From positions 2,294,001 to 2,358,000 of the forward strand of contig AP017968.1 of assembly GCA_002356455.1 (NCBI GenBank): a DNA stretch of 64,000 bases. Reading direction: 5' to 3'. Made by a program: the position numbers and the translations under genes. Shown in pieces: positions 54,746 through 63,354 of the stretch (position 1 is its first letter; every line of letters starts with the position of its first letter). The notes under the pieces are model-generated. The model did no database searches. It was not told where the DNA came from and worked only from the letters and a program-made list of their open reading frames with translations. The stretch is from Fusobacterium varium. GTDB taxonomy: Bacteria; Fusobacteriota; Fusobacteriia; Fusobacteriales; Fusobacteriaceae.

Positions 54746-56183
54746 AAAAAAAGCTGAGTAACATTTAAAAAAAATGTTTTACTCAGCTCTCTTTTTTGTA
54801 TACTATAGTTACCACCCTAATTATGCAAAGGAGACATTCATGCAAATCAAACATATTATCTCTAAAATCAATATAACAAATCTTTTAGGTAAAATCAAAA
54901 AATATTTTAAAAATGAGCATTTTGAGGATGTTAAACAGACTATTCAAAAATTCTTAGCCTGTTCTATTGATAAATCTTTTCTCTCTCTTCAATGCCCTAA
55001 TTGTCATGAGGCGCATAAAATTAAAGTTACTTGTAAATCTAGATTTTGTCCTTCCTGCGGTAAACGTTATTCTGCTGTTTGAACTGAAAAAACTTCCACT
55101 TCTCTTATTGATGTTAAACATAGAAGTGTCCTTTTTACTATTCCTGAAGAACTTAGAATGTTTTTCTTCTATGATAGAGACCTTTTAACTAAGCTTGCTT
55201 ATGCTGTTAATGATGTTTTTAAATATCAATTTCATAACATTAAAGCAAAAAATCAAAGAATTCATAAAATTTCAAAATATTCCTCTAAATACTTTACTAA
55301 CTCAGATATCATTCATTATGGATTGATTACTGTTATTCATACCTTTGGACGCGATCTTAAATGGAATCCTCATATTCATGCTATTGTTACTTTAGGTGGA
55401 TTCAATAAAAACTACCAATTTCTTGAAAAAAAATATTTTCATGTCAATTCCATTGCTGGACAATGGAAAAAAATGGTTATTGATATTGTTAAATCTGGAA
55501 ATTATGACAAGCCTGAAATTAAAGCTAAAGCTTATGCTGCTGCTAACTACCTTTATCGCAAAAATACAAGATTCTTTTTCAATGTTGCAAAAAATGATTT
55601 AAATAATAATATTTATGCAATTAAATATATTGGCAGATACCTGTCAAGAGCTCCTATCGCAGAATATAAAATTATTGATTTCTATGATAATAAGGTTACT
55701 TTCTATTATGAAAGTCTTGCTGATGATAAACAAAGAATTGAGCTTACTTTAGATGCAGAAACATTTCTTTCTAAATTAATTATTCACATTCCCCCTAAAC
55801 ATTTCAAAATGATTAGGCGCTTTGGAATCTATTCTAGAAATATTAAATCAGAACTTAAAAATATTATGAAATTCATGAGAAAATATGTCTCTAAATATTC
55901 CAATTCTACTTTTTATCAACTTGAAATATGGAAAGCTTTTGGAGTAAATCCTTTTTATTGTTTTAAATGTAATGCCAGAATGAAAGTTAAAAAAATATCA
56001 TATTTTAATATACATACAGGCTCCATTTGCTGGAAAGAATATCGCTAAACAGCTGATTAACAATCAGCTTTTTTGTGCTGTCAATTTTAATCTTATTCAA
56101 TTAATATATCTAATATAAATACAAAATAATTAATATTTTTTATTTTTTCAACAAATTTATCAAATTATAATTTCCTAAGAAAT
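54746..56183 (+). mobile_element. IS91-like element, copy 3
   Basis: Same hairpin start (54753) and CCTAAGAAAT end (56183). The right end touches the A7 tract that is the U-tract of the IS1182 transposase terminator. Confidence 0.85.
54840..56048 (+). CDS. IS91-like HUH transposase, copy 3, with in-frame UGA
   Basis: UGA at 55080-55082. Start at 54840 by comparison with copies 1 and 2, whose ribosome site AAAGGAGACATTC is conserved; a longer frame to 54774 is fortuitous. It is identical in protein to copy 2 with a handful of silent differences, so the copies have diverged without gaining other stops. Confidence 0.8.
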
Positions 56184-56214
56184 AAAAAAATAGAAATCTA
56201 TTTTATAGATTTCT
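56184..56214 (-). terminator. Terminator of the IS1182 transposase
   Basis: AGAAATCTAT / ATAGATTTCT stem with T7 on the minus strand; the IS91-like copy 3 ends exactly against the T7. Confidence 0.85.
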
Positions 56215-56279
56215 GCTAATTTATATTTTTATATTTATTTTTAAGTATCAAAAAAAGAAGTAGATGATTTTTTATTTAT

Positions 56280-57758
56280 CTAAGCTACTTTTAATGAGTG
56301 AAGTGTTGTTCCTAAGCGATTATTTATATTTCTGCTTAGATATCTGTTGAAGTTGTAAGCGATACAAAACAAACATATTTCTCTTAAAACACTTTTTTTA
56401 CTTCGAACTTTTAATTTTCGCAATTTCATATCTTCTTTCAAAACTGCAAAAGCACCTTCTACTTGAATACTTCTGTTCATTCTTAATTGTTTTCCATAAT
56501 TGCTTGATACATTCTCTTTTGATTTATTTGATAAAATTCTAAATCTCGCATTGTACTTAATTTTTTTGTTAGTTTCAGGATTCCAAAAATATTGAACTGT
56601 ATTATTTTTGTTAGAGTATAGAAATTCTAATTCTAATCCATCTTTTCTAAATAGTTTATTTTCAGAATGATTATATATTAAATTTTCTACTCTGTTTAAA
56701 TCATTTTTAAACTTTCTGATTTTAGATTTTTCAAAATATATTGGTTTTATATATGAAGTATAGTCCATTTTTTCCAAGTATTCATAATTTGAAATGCTTT
56801 CATATCCTGCATCAGCTACAATATTTTTAATTTCTAAATTTTGAGATGAAATTTTCTCTAAAAATGGAATCAAAGTTTTAGAATCAGAAGGGTTAGAAAA
56901 AATTTCATATGAAGAAATATATTCACTAATCACTCCTATTTGTAGATTATATCCAGGTTTTAATTGACCATTTCTCATATGGTCATCTTTCATTCTCATA
57001 AAAGTAGCATCTATATCAGTTTTTGAATAGCTATTTCTACCATTAAGATTTTTAAAATGATTAGAATATTTTTGATACTTTTCTAAGTATTCTTCGCATA
57101 ATTCTAAATATTTTTGTTCTTTAGATTTTCGCTTTCCTCTACCTTTGACTATTTGAAAATTCAAATTAGAAAGATATGAATATATTTCAAGGAAGTTGTC
57201 ATATTGTAAGTTGAAATCATCATTAAAATTTGAAATTAATTCAAGAATTTTTTCATCTAATCTAGTTCTATATTTCTCAATAGATTTTTTCCAAACAAAT
57301 GTATATTTATTAGCATATGCTTCAATTTTAGTGCCATCAATATATATTGTTTCAGTGGAAATATTTTCCATTTCAAAAATTTTTTCAACGAATTGTTCAA
57401 ATAGATCTGGAAGAATATCTTCAGTTTTTACTAAGAATCTAGAAATAGTAGAGTGATCAGGAATTTTAGAATCTTGTAAAAGAAACCTAAATTTAATATT
57501 TTCATGGCAAGCCATTTCTATATCTCTAGTAGAAGTTAAATTGCGCGAATAGGCATAAACAATGATAGAAAACATTCTGATAGGATGTACCTTTGTTTTG
57601 TAAGAAAATGCTTGCATTAAACTACTAAAATCTAATCCCTCCAATATTGAGCTAAGTTTTCTTACAGGATCATTATCAGAAATTTCATATTGTAAAAAGT
57701 TAAAAAGTTTAGGTTGATTTAATTGAAAAAAAATGTTATTATTAGTTGGTTTTTGCAT
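56280..57758 (-). CDS. IS1182-family DDE transposase
   Basis: 492 residues. N-terminal DUF772-like block (HPIRMFSIIVYAYSRNLTSTRDIEMACHENIKFRFLLQDSKIPDHSTISRF), then the DDE domain: IYIDGTKIEAYANKYTF with the first Asp, IVADAGYES with the second, and a C-terminal R-S-I-Q-V-E-G-A-F block with the Glu. Full length and apparently intact. Its IS carries the ends shared with the 142-bp MITE at 44088. Confidence 0.93.
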   Translation of the reverse strand: MQKPTNNNIFFQLNQPKLFNFLQYEISDNDPVRKLSSILEGLDFSSLMQAFSYKTKVHPIRMFSIIVYAYSRNLTSTRDIEMACHENIKFRFLLQDSKIPDHSTISRFLVKTEDILPDLFEQFVEKIFEMENISTETIYIDGTKIEAYANKYTFVWKKSIEKYRTRLDEKILELISNFNDDFNLQYDNFLEIYSYLSNLNFQIVKGRGKRKSKEQKYLELCEEYLEKYQKYSNHFKNLNGRNSYSKTDIDATFMRMKDDHMRNGQLKPGYNLQIGVISEYISSYEIFSNPSDSKTLIPFLEKISSQNLEIKNIVADAGYESISNYEYLEKMDYTSYIKPIYFEKSKIRKFKNDLNRVENLIYNHSENKLFRKDGLELEFLYSNKNNTVQYFWNPETNKKIKYNARFRILSNKSKENVSSNYGKQLRMNRSIQVEGAFAVLKEDMKLRKLKVRSKKSVLREICLFCIAYNFNRYLSRNINNRLGTTLHSLKVA

Positions 57759-57822
57759 AGGTATATTATATTAGAAATTTGAAAAAATTTTTAGTATTTT
57801 ATACCTTTTTTTATTTTAAAAG

Positions 57823-57860
57823 AAAAAGCTGACAGGAAGAAAACTTCAAGTCAGCTTTTT
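57823..57860. terminator. Hairpin inside the right end of the IS1182-like element
   Basis: AAAAAGCTGAC pairs with GTCAGCTTTTT; ends in a T run on the plus strand and an A run on the minus, upstream of the transposase gene. It may block transcription entering the element. Confidence 0.7.
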
Positions 57861-57895
57861 GGGTAATTGGGCTATTTTGAATTTGCAACAGCCTC

Positions 57896-58009
57896 TTTTT
57901 GTGCTGTCAATTTTAATCTTATTCAATTAATATATCTAATATGAATACAAAATAATTAACATTTTTTATTTTTTCAACAAATTTATCAAATTATAATTTC
58001 CTAAGAAAT
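57896..58009 (+). mobile_element. Detached tail of IS91-like copy 2
   Basis: Starts with TTTTTGTGCTGTC and matches the tails of copies 1 and 3 to CCTAAGAAAT. It is directly followed by the U-tract of the next gene's terminator. Confidence 0.8.
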
Positions 58010-58044
58010 AAAAAAACTGGATAAAATTTATATCTTTATCCAGT
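58010..58044 (-). terminator. Terminator of the GGDEF/EAL gene
   Basis: ACTGGATAAA / TTTATCCAGT stem; minus-strand T7 lies exactly against the end of the IS91-like tail. Confidence 0.85.
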
Positions 58045-58073
58045 CTTCTATGCTTCTCTTTTAATATATTAAA

Positions 58074-60287
58074 TTAATCAATCAACTTTAAAAATTTTGA
58101 TTCATATTCAGCTATTGGTATTGGTTTACTTATAAGATATCCTTGTATTCCATCACAGTTCAGTTGATTAAGCAGTTCAAACTGTTCTTCTGTTTCAACT
58201 CCTTCTACAATTAATTGAATATTAAGATTATTGCATATCTGCACAAAAGATGAAATAAGCAGCTGTGCTCTTTTATTAGCTACAATATTTTTCATAAGAC
58301 TTCTGTCAATCTTCAATGTATCTAAATCATTATCAATAAATAGAGCTATATTGGAATAACGAGCTCCAAAATCATCAATAGACAAAGAATATCCTTCTGA
58401 TTTTATTCTTTGCAATACCTGATGAAGTATATCACTGCTCATCTCTTCATCATTTTCTATTATCTCTATTTCTAAAAGATACTTTGGAATTCTGTATCTG
58501 TTCCATATTTCATTTAATTTATCAACAAAATCAATATTTCTTAATGTGTAACGTGAAAAATTAACACTTATCGGCTTTATATCATATCCTTTTTTTATCC
58601 AATATCTTATAATTTTACATACTTTTTCAAAGACATAATAATCCAATATACTTATAACTCTTGAATTTTCAAATAAAGTTATAAAATTATCCGGCATTAT
58701 TAAATTACCATCATTTTCTCTATAACGTATTAATGCCTCTGCACCAATTATCAAACGATCAAAATCTACTTTAGGCTGCAAAAAAACTTCAAAATGTTCA
58801 TTTGAAATTTCTTCTTTCAAAGTTTTTATATTACAAAGGGCAAGCATACTATCATTTTCATGTCTATATCTATATACATTTGGATTATGTCTATAATATT
58901 CTTTTTTATCATCATACATATTTTTATCTGCAATTAAGATTTCTTTTTCAATATTTTTGCAAGTAGCAAGCCATTTATAACCAACAGCTCCTTTACATTC
59001 CTTGCTTAAAAATAATCTCTGTTTTATTTCTTTAGCCTTTTCACTGAATGTATCTTCTTTCATATTGAGTGCTAAAACAACATATTCATCCCCACCAATT
59101 CTATATATATTTGATTGACAGAATGTAGCCCGCAATATATCAGCTGCTTCTTTAAGAATATCATCCCCATGCAGATGTCCATATAAATCATTTATATTTT
59201 TTAAACCATTTATATCCATGAAAAGTATTCCTATTTCTTCATCTTTATAAGAAAATTTTTCAATATCATCTAAGTATTTATTTCTATTAAATAATCCTGT
59301 AAGATTATCATAATAGCTATTATAAATTAAAATATTATTAAGCTTTTCATTTTCTAAAGCAATACTGATAAAATAGCTTATAGTTTCTACAATAGAAAAT
59401 CTATTAGAATACATTTCTGATGGATTATCAACAACAATATAACTATGTATCTTATTATTTAAAATAATAGGAGATATAATCATACTTGTAATTTTAAAAT
59501 CTATCAACAATTTTGATAATGCTGGAGATATATATTCAATTTCCTTTGAATTATCTATAACTATACTATTTCCCTTAGAAAATTCCTCCCTCCATTTGGA
59601 TGAAGGATTTAACTGAAGATATGTTCCACTTTTTATACACTCTATCTCTTCTGACCTGCTGCTTGCATATGTAACTAAAAATATATCCTGCTCATTTTTA
59701 ACTATATAAGCTCTATCTGCATCCATAGCTTTAATAAGTTTTTCTAAAATTTCAGGAAGTTTTTGATCTAAATTTTGAAATTTATATAACTCTTTAATAC
59801 ATTCAATCGTTATTTCTTCTAATAACAAGGTTTTATTGAGTTTTTCATGTTCTTTTTTTAGTTTATCTTGAATCTCTATTAATTTATTTATATCATAATA
59901 AACTACATAAATAACTGATATTCCATCAATAATTTCATCAGTAAAAGTACCTACAAAACGTATCCATGTATATTTTCCATTTTTACGAGGCATTCTGCAT
60001 ATTTCATCATATTTTTTTTCTCCATTATTTTTAGCTTTTGCTATAGCTGTTCTTATTTTTTCAAATTCTTCTAAATCATTTTTAAAATATTCTTTGCAAT
60101 TATTATTAAATATTCTTTTATATTCCTCTTTTGTATATCCTGTTAATTCATAATAGTAATCATTTGCCCAAACTAAAGTAAATTCATCATTCAGCAAATG
60201 TTTACTGACACTTACTTCCAATGAACTTGTAAGCATATTATATTCTTCATTTAGACTCTTTAGTTCTTTAGTGATTTTACTAATCAT
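58074..60287 (-). CDS. PAS-GAF-GGDEF-EAL cyclic-di-GMP signalling protein
   Basis: 737 residues, soluble. PAS (about 20-135, YELTGYTKEEYKRIF), GAF (about 165-315), GGDEF (about 325-465, catalytic GGDEY at 398-402, DLYGHLHGDDILKEAA) and EAL (about 495-735, AEALIRY at 516-522, SVNFS, EIEIIEND, LSIDDFGARYSN, LKIDRS, VEGVETEEQ, GYLISKP). All catalytic EAL residues are present, and the GGDEF signature GGDEY is one of the active forms. It could make or break c-di-GMP. AAAGGAGAC precedes the start. Confidence 0.93.
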   Translation of the reverse strand: MISKITKELKSLNEEYNMLTSSLEVSVSKHLLNDEFTLVWANDYYYELTGYTKEEYKRIFNNNCKEYFKNDLEEFEKIRTAIAKAKNNGEKKYDEICRMPRKNGKYTWIRFVGTFTDEIIDGISVIYVVYYDINKLIEIQDKLKKEHEKLNKTLLLEEITIECIKELYKFQNLDQKLPEILEKLIKAMDADRAYIVKNEQDIFLVTYASSRSEEIECIKSGTYLQLNPSSKWREEFSKGNSIVIDNSKEIEYISPALSKLLIDFKITSMIISPIILNNKIHSYIVVDNPSEMYSNRFSIVETISYFISIALENEKLNNILIYNSYYDNLTGLFNRNKYLDDIEKFSYKDEEIGILFMDINGLKNINDLYGHLHGDDILKEAADILRATFCQSNIYRIGGDEYVVLALNMKEDTFSEKAKEIKQRLFLSKECKGAVGYKWLATCKNIEKEILIADKNMYDDKKEYYRHNPNVYRYRHENDSMLALCNIKTLKEEISNEHFEVFLQPKVDFDRLIIGAEALIRYRENDGNLIMPDNFITLFENSRVISILDYYVFEKVCKIIRYWIKKGYDIKPISVNFSRYTLRNIDFVDKLNEIWNRYRIPKYLLEIEIIENDEEMSSDILHQVLQRIKSEGYSLSIDDFGARYSNIALFIDNDLDTLKIDRSLMKNIVANKRAQLLISSFVQICNNLNIQLIVEGVETEEQFELLNQLNCDGIQGYLISKPIPIAEYESKFLKLID

Positions 60288-60417
60288 ACACAGTCTCCTT
60301 TTATTTCAGCTTAGCGGTTGGAAGAAAAATTTCTTTATAAATAACTATTATTTTATTTCTAAAAAAATTACATTTTACAATATTTTTTATCAGAAACAAA
60401 TTATTTTTCAGAATTAT

Positions 60418-60459
60418 AGTTATCTAATGAATGATAACTCTTTTTTATCGAAAAGTCAA
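60418..60459 (-). promoter_or_regulatory. Promoter and operator of the GGDEF/EAL gene
   Basis: Minus-strand TTGACT (60454-60459), 17-bp spacer, TATCAT (60431-60436). AGTTATC-N8-GATAACT (60418-60439) is a perfect palindrome over the -10 box, as for a repressor. The rest of the 323-bp gap up to the MprF terminator is A+T-rich with nothing recognised. Confidence 0.7.
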
Positions 60460-60541
60460 GTTATTAACAGTTAATATAGTACTTAAATTCTAATTTATTA
60501 AACAAATTTTTCTAAAAAACAATAATTGAATTTAATAAAAA

Positions 60542-60597
60542 AACTGACTTATAAACAGTTAAAAATTTTCTAAATCTTCTCTGTTTTTAAGTCAGTT
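60542..60597 (-). terminator. Terminator after mprF
   Basis: AACTGACTTA / TAAGTCAGTT outer stem plus AACAG/CTGTT inner pair, followed on the minus strand by T7. Confidence 0.8.
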
Positions 60598-60610
60598 CTA
60601 TATTTATTTT

Positions 60611-63133
60611 TTACTTAGATATAAGACCTTTAACCCCACCTGATATTAATAATGTTACATCTTTTAGTACTTTTGGAAGTGAAAAAACTCCTGAATAAGC
60701 TATATATCGGGGTTCCCATTGAGGATAAAATTTACTTTTAAATAATTTGAGTCCCTGAAAATTATAAAAACTCTCACCATTTTTAAATATAAATAATCCT
60801 ATCTTATTCCATGCAGGAGCAATATCTCTGTTTTCCATTCCAGAAAGAGGTACCATTCCAAGACTGAATCTCTCATATCCCTCATCTTTTGCCCAAAGTA
60901 TTATATAAATAAAAAGATATTCCATTGTTCCACTGATACATGATTTTAAATATCTCATAAGATCAACAGCTGCTTCTTTTTTAGATTCGGTTATCATTAT
61001 ATTTGCAAAAGCTATAATCTCATCATCTTTTTTAAGTACAGCTATTGGAAAATTATTCAAATATTCCTCATCAAAATATCCCAGAGAAAACCCTTTTTCT
61101 TTAGCTTTTTTACTTTCCAGCCATTCATCAGATATTTCTCTCAATCTTTTCATATATTTTATCCCTTCTCCTTTTGGAATAACTTCAAATGTCATATTTT
61201 CTTTATTAAGTTTGTTATATGTATATCTTATATTTTTTCTTTGAGGAATATTGAGAGTAAATTCCTTAAGATCAATTATTCCTTCCTCTCCTATTTTCAA
61301 AAAGTTTAATCCAACATCAAGGTAATAATCTAAATAGTCTTTAGAAACTTCATAAAAAACAGGCTGTTTATTATTTTTTCTGCATAATTCATAAAATTTC
61401 CAAATAGAATCTCCTGCTTTTTCTGTTTTTCCAACAGGATCTCCCATAGCTATATAACTTTTTCCACTTTTACCATACATTACAAAACTTTCTTCTTCAT
61501 CTTCAAATATAACTTTTTTATCATTTAAAAGTACCAGATTTCCTTCTGGATTATCTGAAAAACAAAGACATTTTTTTACTTTTTCACTTACATCTTTACT
61601 TCCTGTCTCAACTATTTCATTTACAGGAGCAAAAAGTTTCCATATACCAAATACAATGAGAGTAGCTGATATTCCGATAGTAGTTCTTAAAAATCCCGGA
61701 AACTCTTTATTAAAAGCTACTTTCCACCATATTTCATTCATATAATCTGACTTGCTGTATGCAAAGAAACCTATATACAGACTTGAAATAGCAACTAGAA
61801 ATATCATCACCATCCAATTGAGTGTAAATTTTTCATTTATAATTGATGTTTTTCTATAAAAATATTTTTTCAGTGGAATGATTATAGCCAATATTATTAC
61901 CAAGAAAAAAGCTTCCTCATAATCCAAACCTTTCAATAACGAAAGAATTATTCCTGCTCCAAGGAAAATTATTGTTGTATAATATGCTCCATTAAGCCTC
62001 TTTTTTATTCCATAAGCAAGTATAAGAAGCACAGCTCCAGTTATACTTCCCAGAAAATGTGATATTTTGATAGTAAACACTGGAAGTATATCCTTTAATA
62101 TCTTTATTCTGTAAATAAGCGGAGGCATACTTCCTGATATTATGAGCACTATTCCTGCTGCAAATATCAGTATAGATATAAGGAGAGGAATGAGAGAAAT
62201 TATAAATTTTCCAAGAATCAGTGATATATTTTTAAGCTCACCTTTTTTTAATAATATTCTATAAATACAATAAGACACAAGTGCTATTCCAAATGGAGCT
62301 ATATAATACAAAAGTCTGAATATTATCAAAGCTGCTACTATTACTGAGGGAGGGTAATATTTTCCCATTAAAGTAAGAAATACATAATCAAAAGCTCCTA
62401 TTCCTCCAGGCAGATTACTTAATACACCTATAATCTGTGCACTAAGAAATATTGGAAAAAATTTGATAAATGTAAGAGAATCACTATGAGGAAGAAATAT
62501 ATATATTAATCCTGATACAAGTACCCAATCTATAAGTGATATCAATATTTGAAATACAGATATTTCAAGACTTTTCTTTTTTGAAAATACTTTATGAGAT
62601 GAATATGATATTGCTATTATTAAAAGAATAATTCCCACTTCTCTAGTCGTATTAAAATAAAAATTGAATCTTGTTAAATCTACTGGTTCAAATGTGAGAA
62701 ATAAACCTCCTACCCATAAAAGTCCTACCCAAAAACTTATATAGCAAAATTTTATTACTTTTATTATACTTTTATAAGGAACATTCCACAAAGAATATAA
62801 ATTAATTCTCAATCCTGATCCTGTAAGCCCTGAAAGACCTATAGAATTAGCAAATGCATAACTTATAAAAGAAGTAAAAATTATTTTTAAATTAGACAAC
62901 TGTAATTTTTCATTTTTAAATGCCAGCACATCATACATAGTCAGCAAAAAATAATCAATTATCACTATACCTATTCCAAGTATTACATATCCACTATTTA
63001 TAGCTTTTAATGACTCTTTTATATCTTTTATACTGTATATCTTCATCTCTTTATGGATAAAATATATCACTACACAGAATATTCCTATTTCAAGTAAGTA
63101 TTTAAGTTTATCGTATCTGCCTTTATTATACAT
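60611..63133 (-). CDS. mprF: MprF-type phosphatidylglycerol lysyltransferase/flippase
   Basis: 840 residues. The N-terminal two-thirds (to about 500) hold about 12-14 helices: first the UPF0104/LPG_synthase_TM flippase (IKESLKAINSGYVILGIGI..., FANSIGLSGLTGSGLR, LSNLPGGIGAFDYVFLTLM). The last 320 residues are the DUF2156 acyltransferase fold (YGKSGKSYIAMGDPVG, FSLGYFDEEYLNNFPIAVLKKDDEIIAFANIM, DLMRYLKSCISGTMEYLFI, GMVPLSGMENRD). It transfers an amino acid from aminoacyl-tRNA to phosphatidylglycerol and flips it, lowering surface charge against cationic peptides. TAGGAGG precedes the ATG. Complete. Confidence 0.92.
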   Translation of the reverse strand: MYNKGRYDKLKYLLEIGIFCVVIYFIHKEMKIYSIKDIKESLKAINSGYVILGIGIVIIDYFLLTMYDVLAFKNEKLQLSNLKIIFTSFISYAFANSIGLSGLTGSGLRINLYSLWNVPYKSIIKVIKFCYISFWVGLLWVGGLFLTFEPVDLTRFNFYFNTTREVGIILLIIAISYSSHKVFSKKKSLEISVFQILISLIDWVLVSGLIYIFLPHSDSLTFIKFFPIFLSAQIIGVLSNLPGGIGAFDYVFLTLMGKYYPPSVIVAALIIFRLLYYIAPFGIALVSYCIYRILLKKGELKNISLILGKFIISLIPLLISILIFAAGIVLIISGSMPPLIYRIKILKDILPVFTIKISHFLGSITGAVLLILAYGIKKRLNGAYYTTIIFLGAGIILSLLKGLDYEEAFFLVIILAIIIPLKKYFYRKTSIINEKFTLNWMVMIFLVAISSLYIGFFAYSKSDYMNEIWWKVAFNKEFPGFLRTTIGISATLIVFGIWKLFAPVNEIVETGSKDVSEKVKKCLCFSDNPEGNLVLLNDKKVIFEDEEESFVMYGKSGKSYIAMGDPVGKTEKAGDSIWKFYELCRKNNKQPVFYEVSKDYLDYYLDVGLNFLKIGEEGIIDLKEFTLNIPQRKNIRYTYNKLNKENMTFEVIPKGEGIKYMKRLREISDEWLESKKAKEKGFSLGYFDEEYLNNFPIAVLKKDDEIIAFANIMITESKKEAAVDLMRYLKSCISGTMEYLFIYIILWAKDEGYERFSLGMVPLSGMENRDIAPAWNKIGLFIFKNGESFYNFQGLKLFKSKFYPQWEPRYIAYSGVFSLPKVLKDVTLLISGGVKGLISK

Positions 63134-63153
63134 ATTTTTTCCTCCTAGTTTTT

Positions 63154-63170
63154 ATACCTATTATAGGTAT
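63154..63170. promoter_or_regulatory. Palindrome upstream of mprF
   Basis: ATACCTA-TTA-TAGGTAT, perfect 7-bp arms, containing a TATAAT box 20 bases before the ribosome site; a regulated promoter is likely, though no clear -35 is seen. Confidence 0.55.
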
Positions 63171-63242
63171 TAGAAAAAAATCATATTATCCTTTTTAAAG
63201 GGAAAAGTGTTATGGGTGAGATATGCTTTTTCTAATATTTAA

Positions 63243-63335
63243 AAAAGAGGTTTATTCTTGAATAAAAATAAAATTTTAGAGTTTTAGCTGATAAACTCTT
63301 AAAACTTAAAGTATTTTCAAGGATCCCCCTCTTTT
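63243..63335 (-). terminator. Terminator-like structure after the DUF3298-type gene
   Basis: AAAAGAGG / CCTCTTTT outer arms enclose AGAGTTT-N8-AAACTCT; T-rich after the outer arm on the minus strand. Confidence 0.5.
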
Positions 63336-63354
63336 ATTTTCATTTTTTTTAATT

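Larger units (their letters stand above)
54687..57895 (-). mobile_element. IS1182-like insertion sequence, itself carrying IS91-like copy 3
   Basis: Terminal inverted repeats GGGGCTGTTGCAAATT (54687-54702) and AATTTGCAACAGCCTC (57880-57895). It contains an IS1182-type transposase on the minus strand. IS91-like copy 3 (54746-56183) lies inside its left flank. The left end also folds as a hairpin (ATTAGT...ACTAAT). No target duplication could be seen; instead the host hairpin was replaced. Confidence 0.75.
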
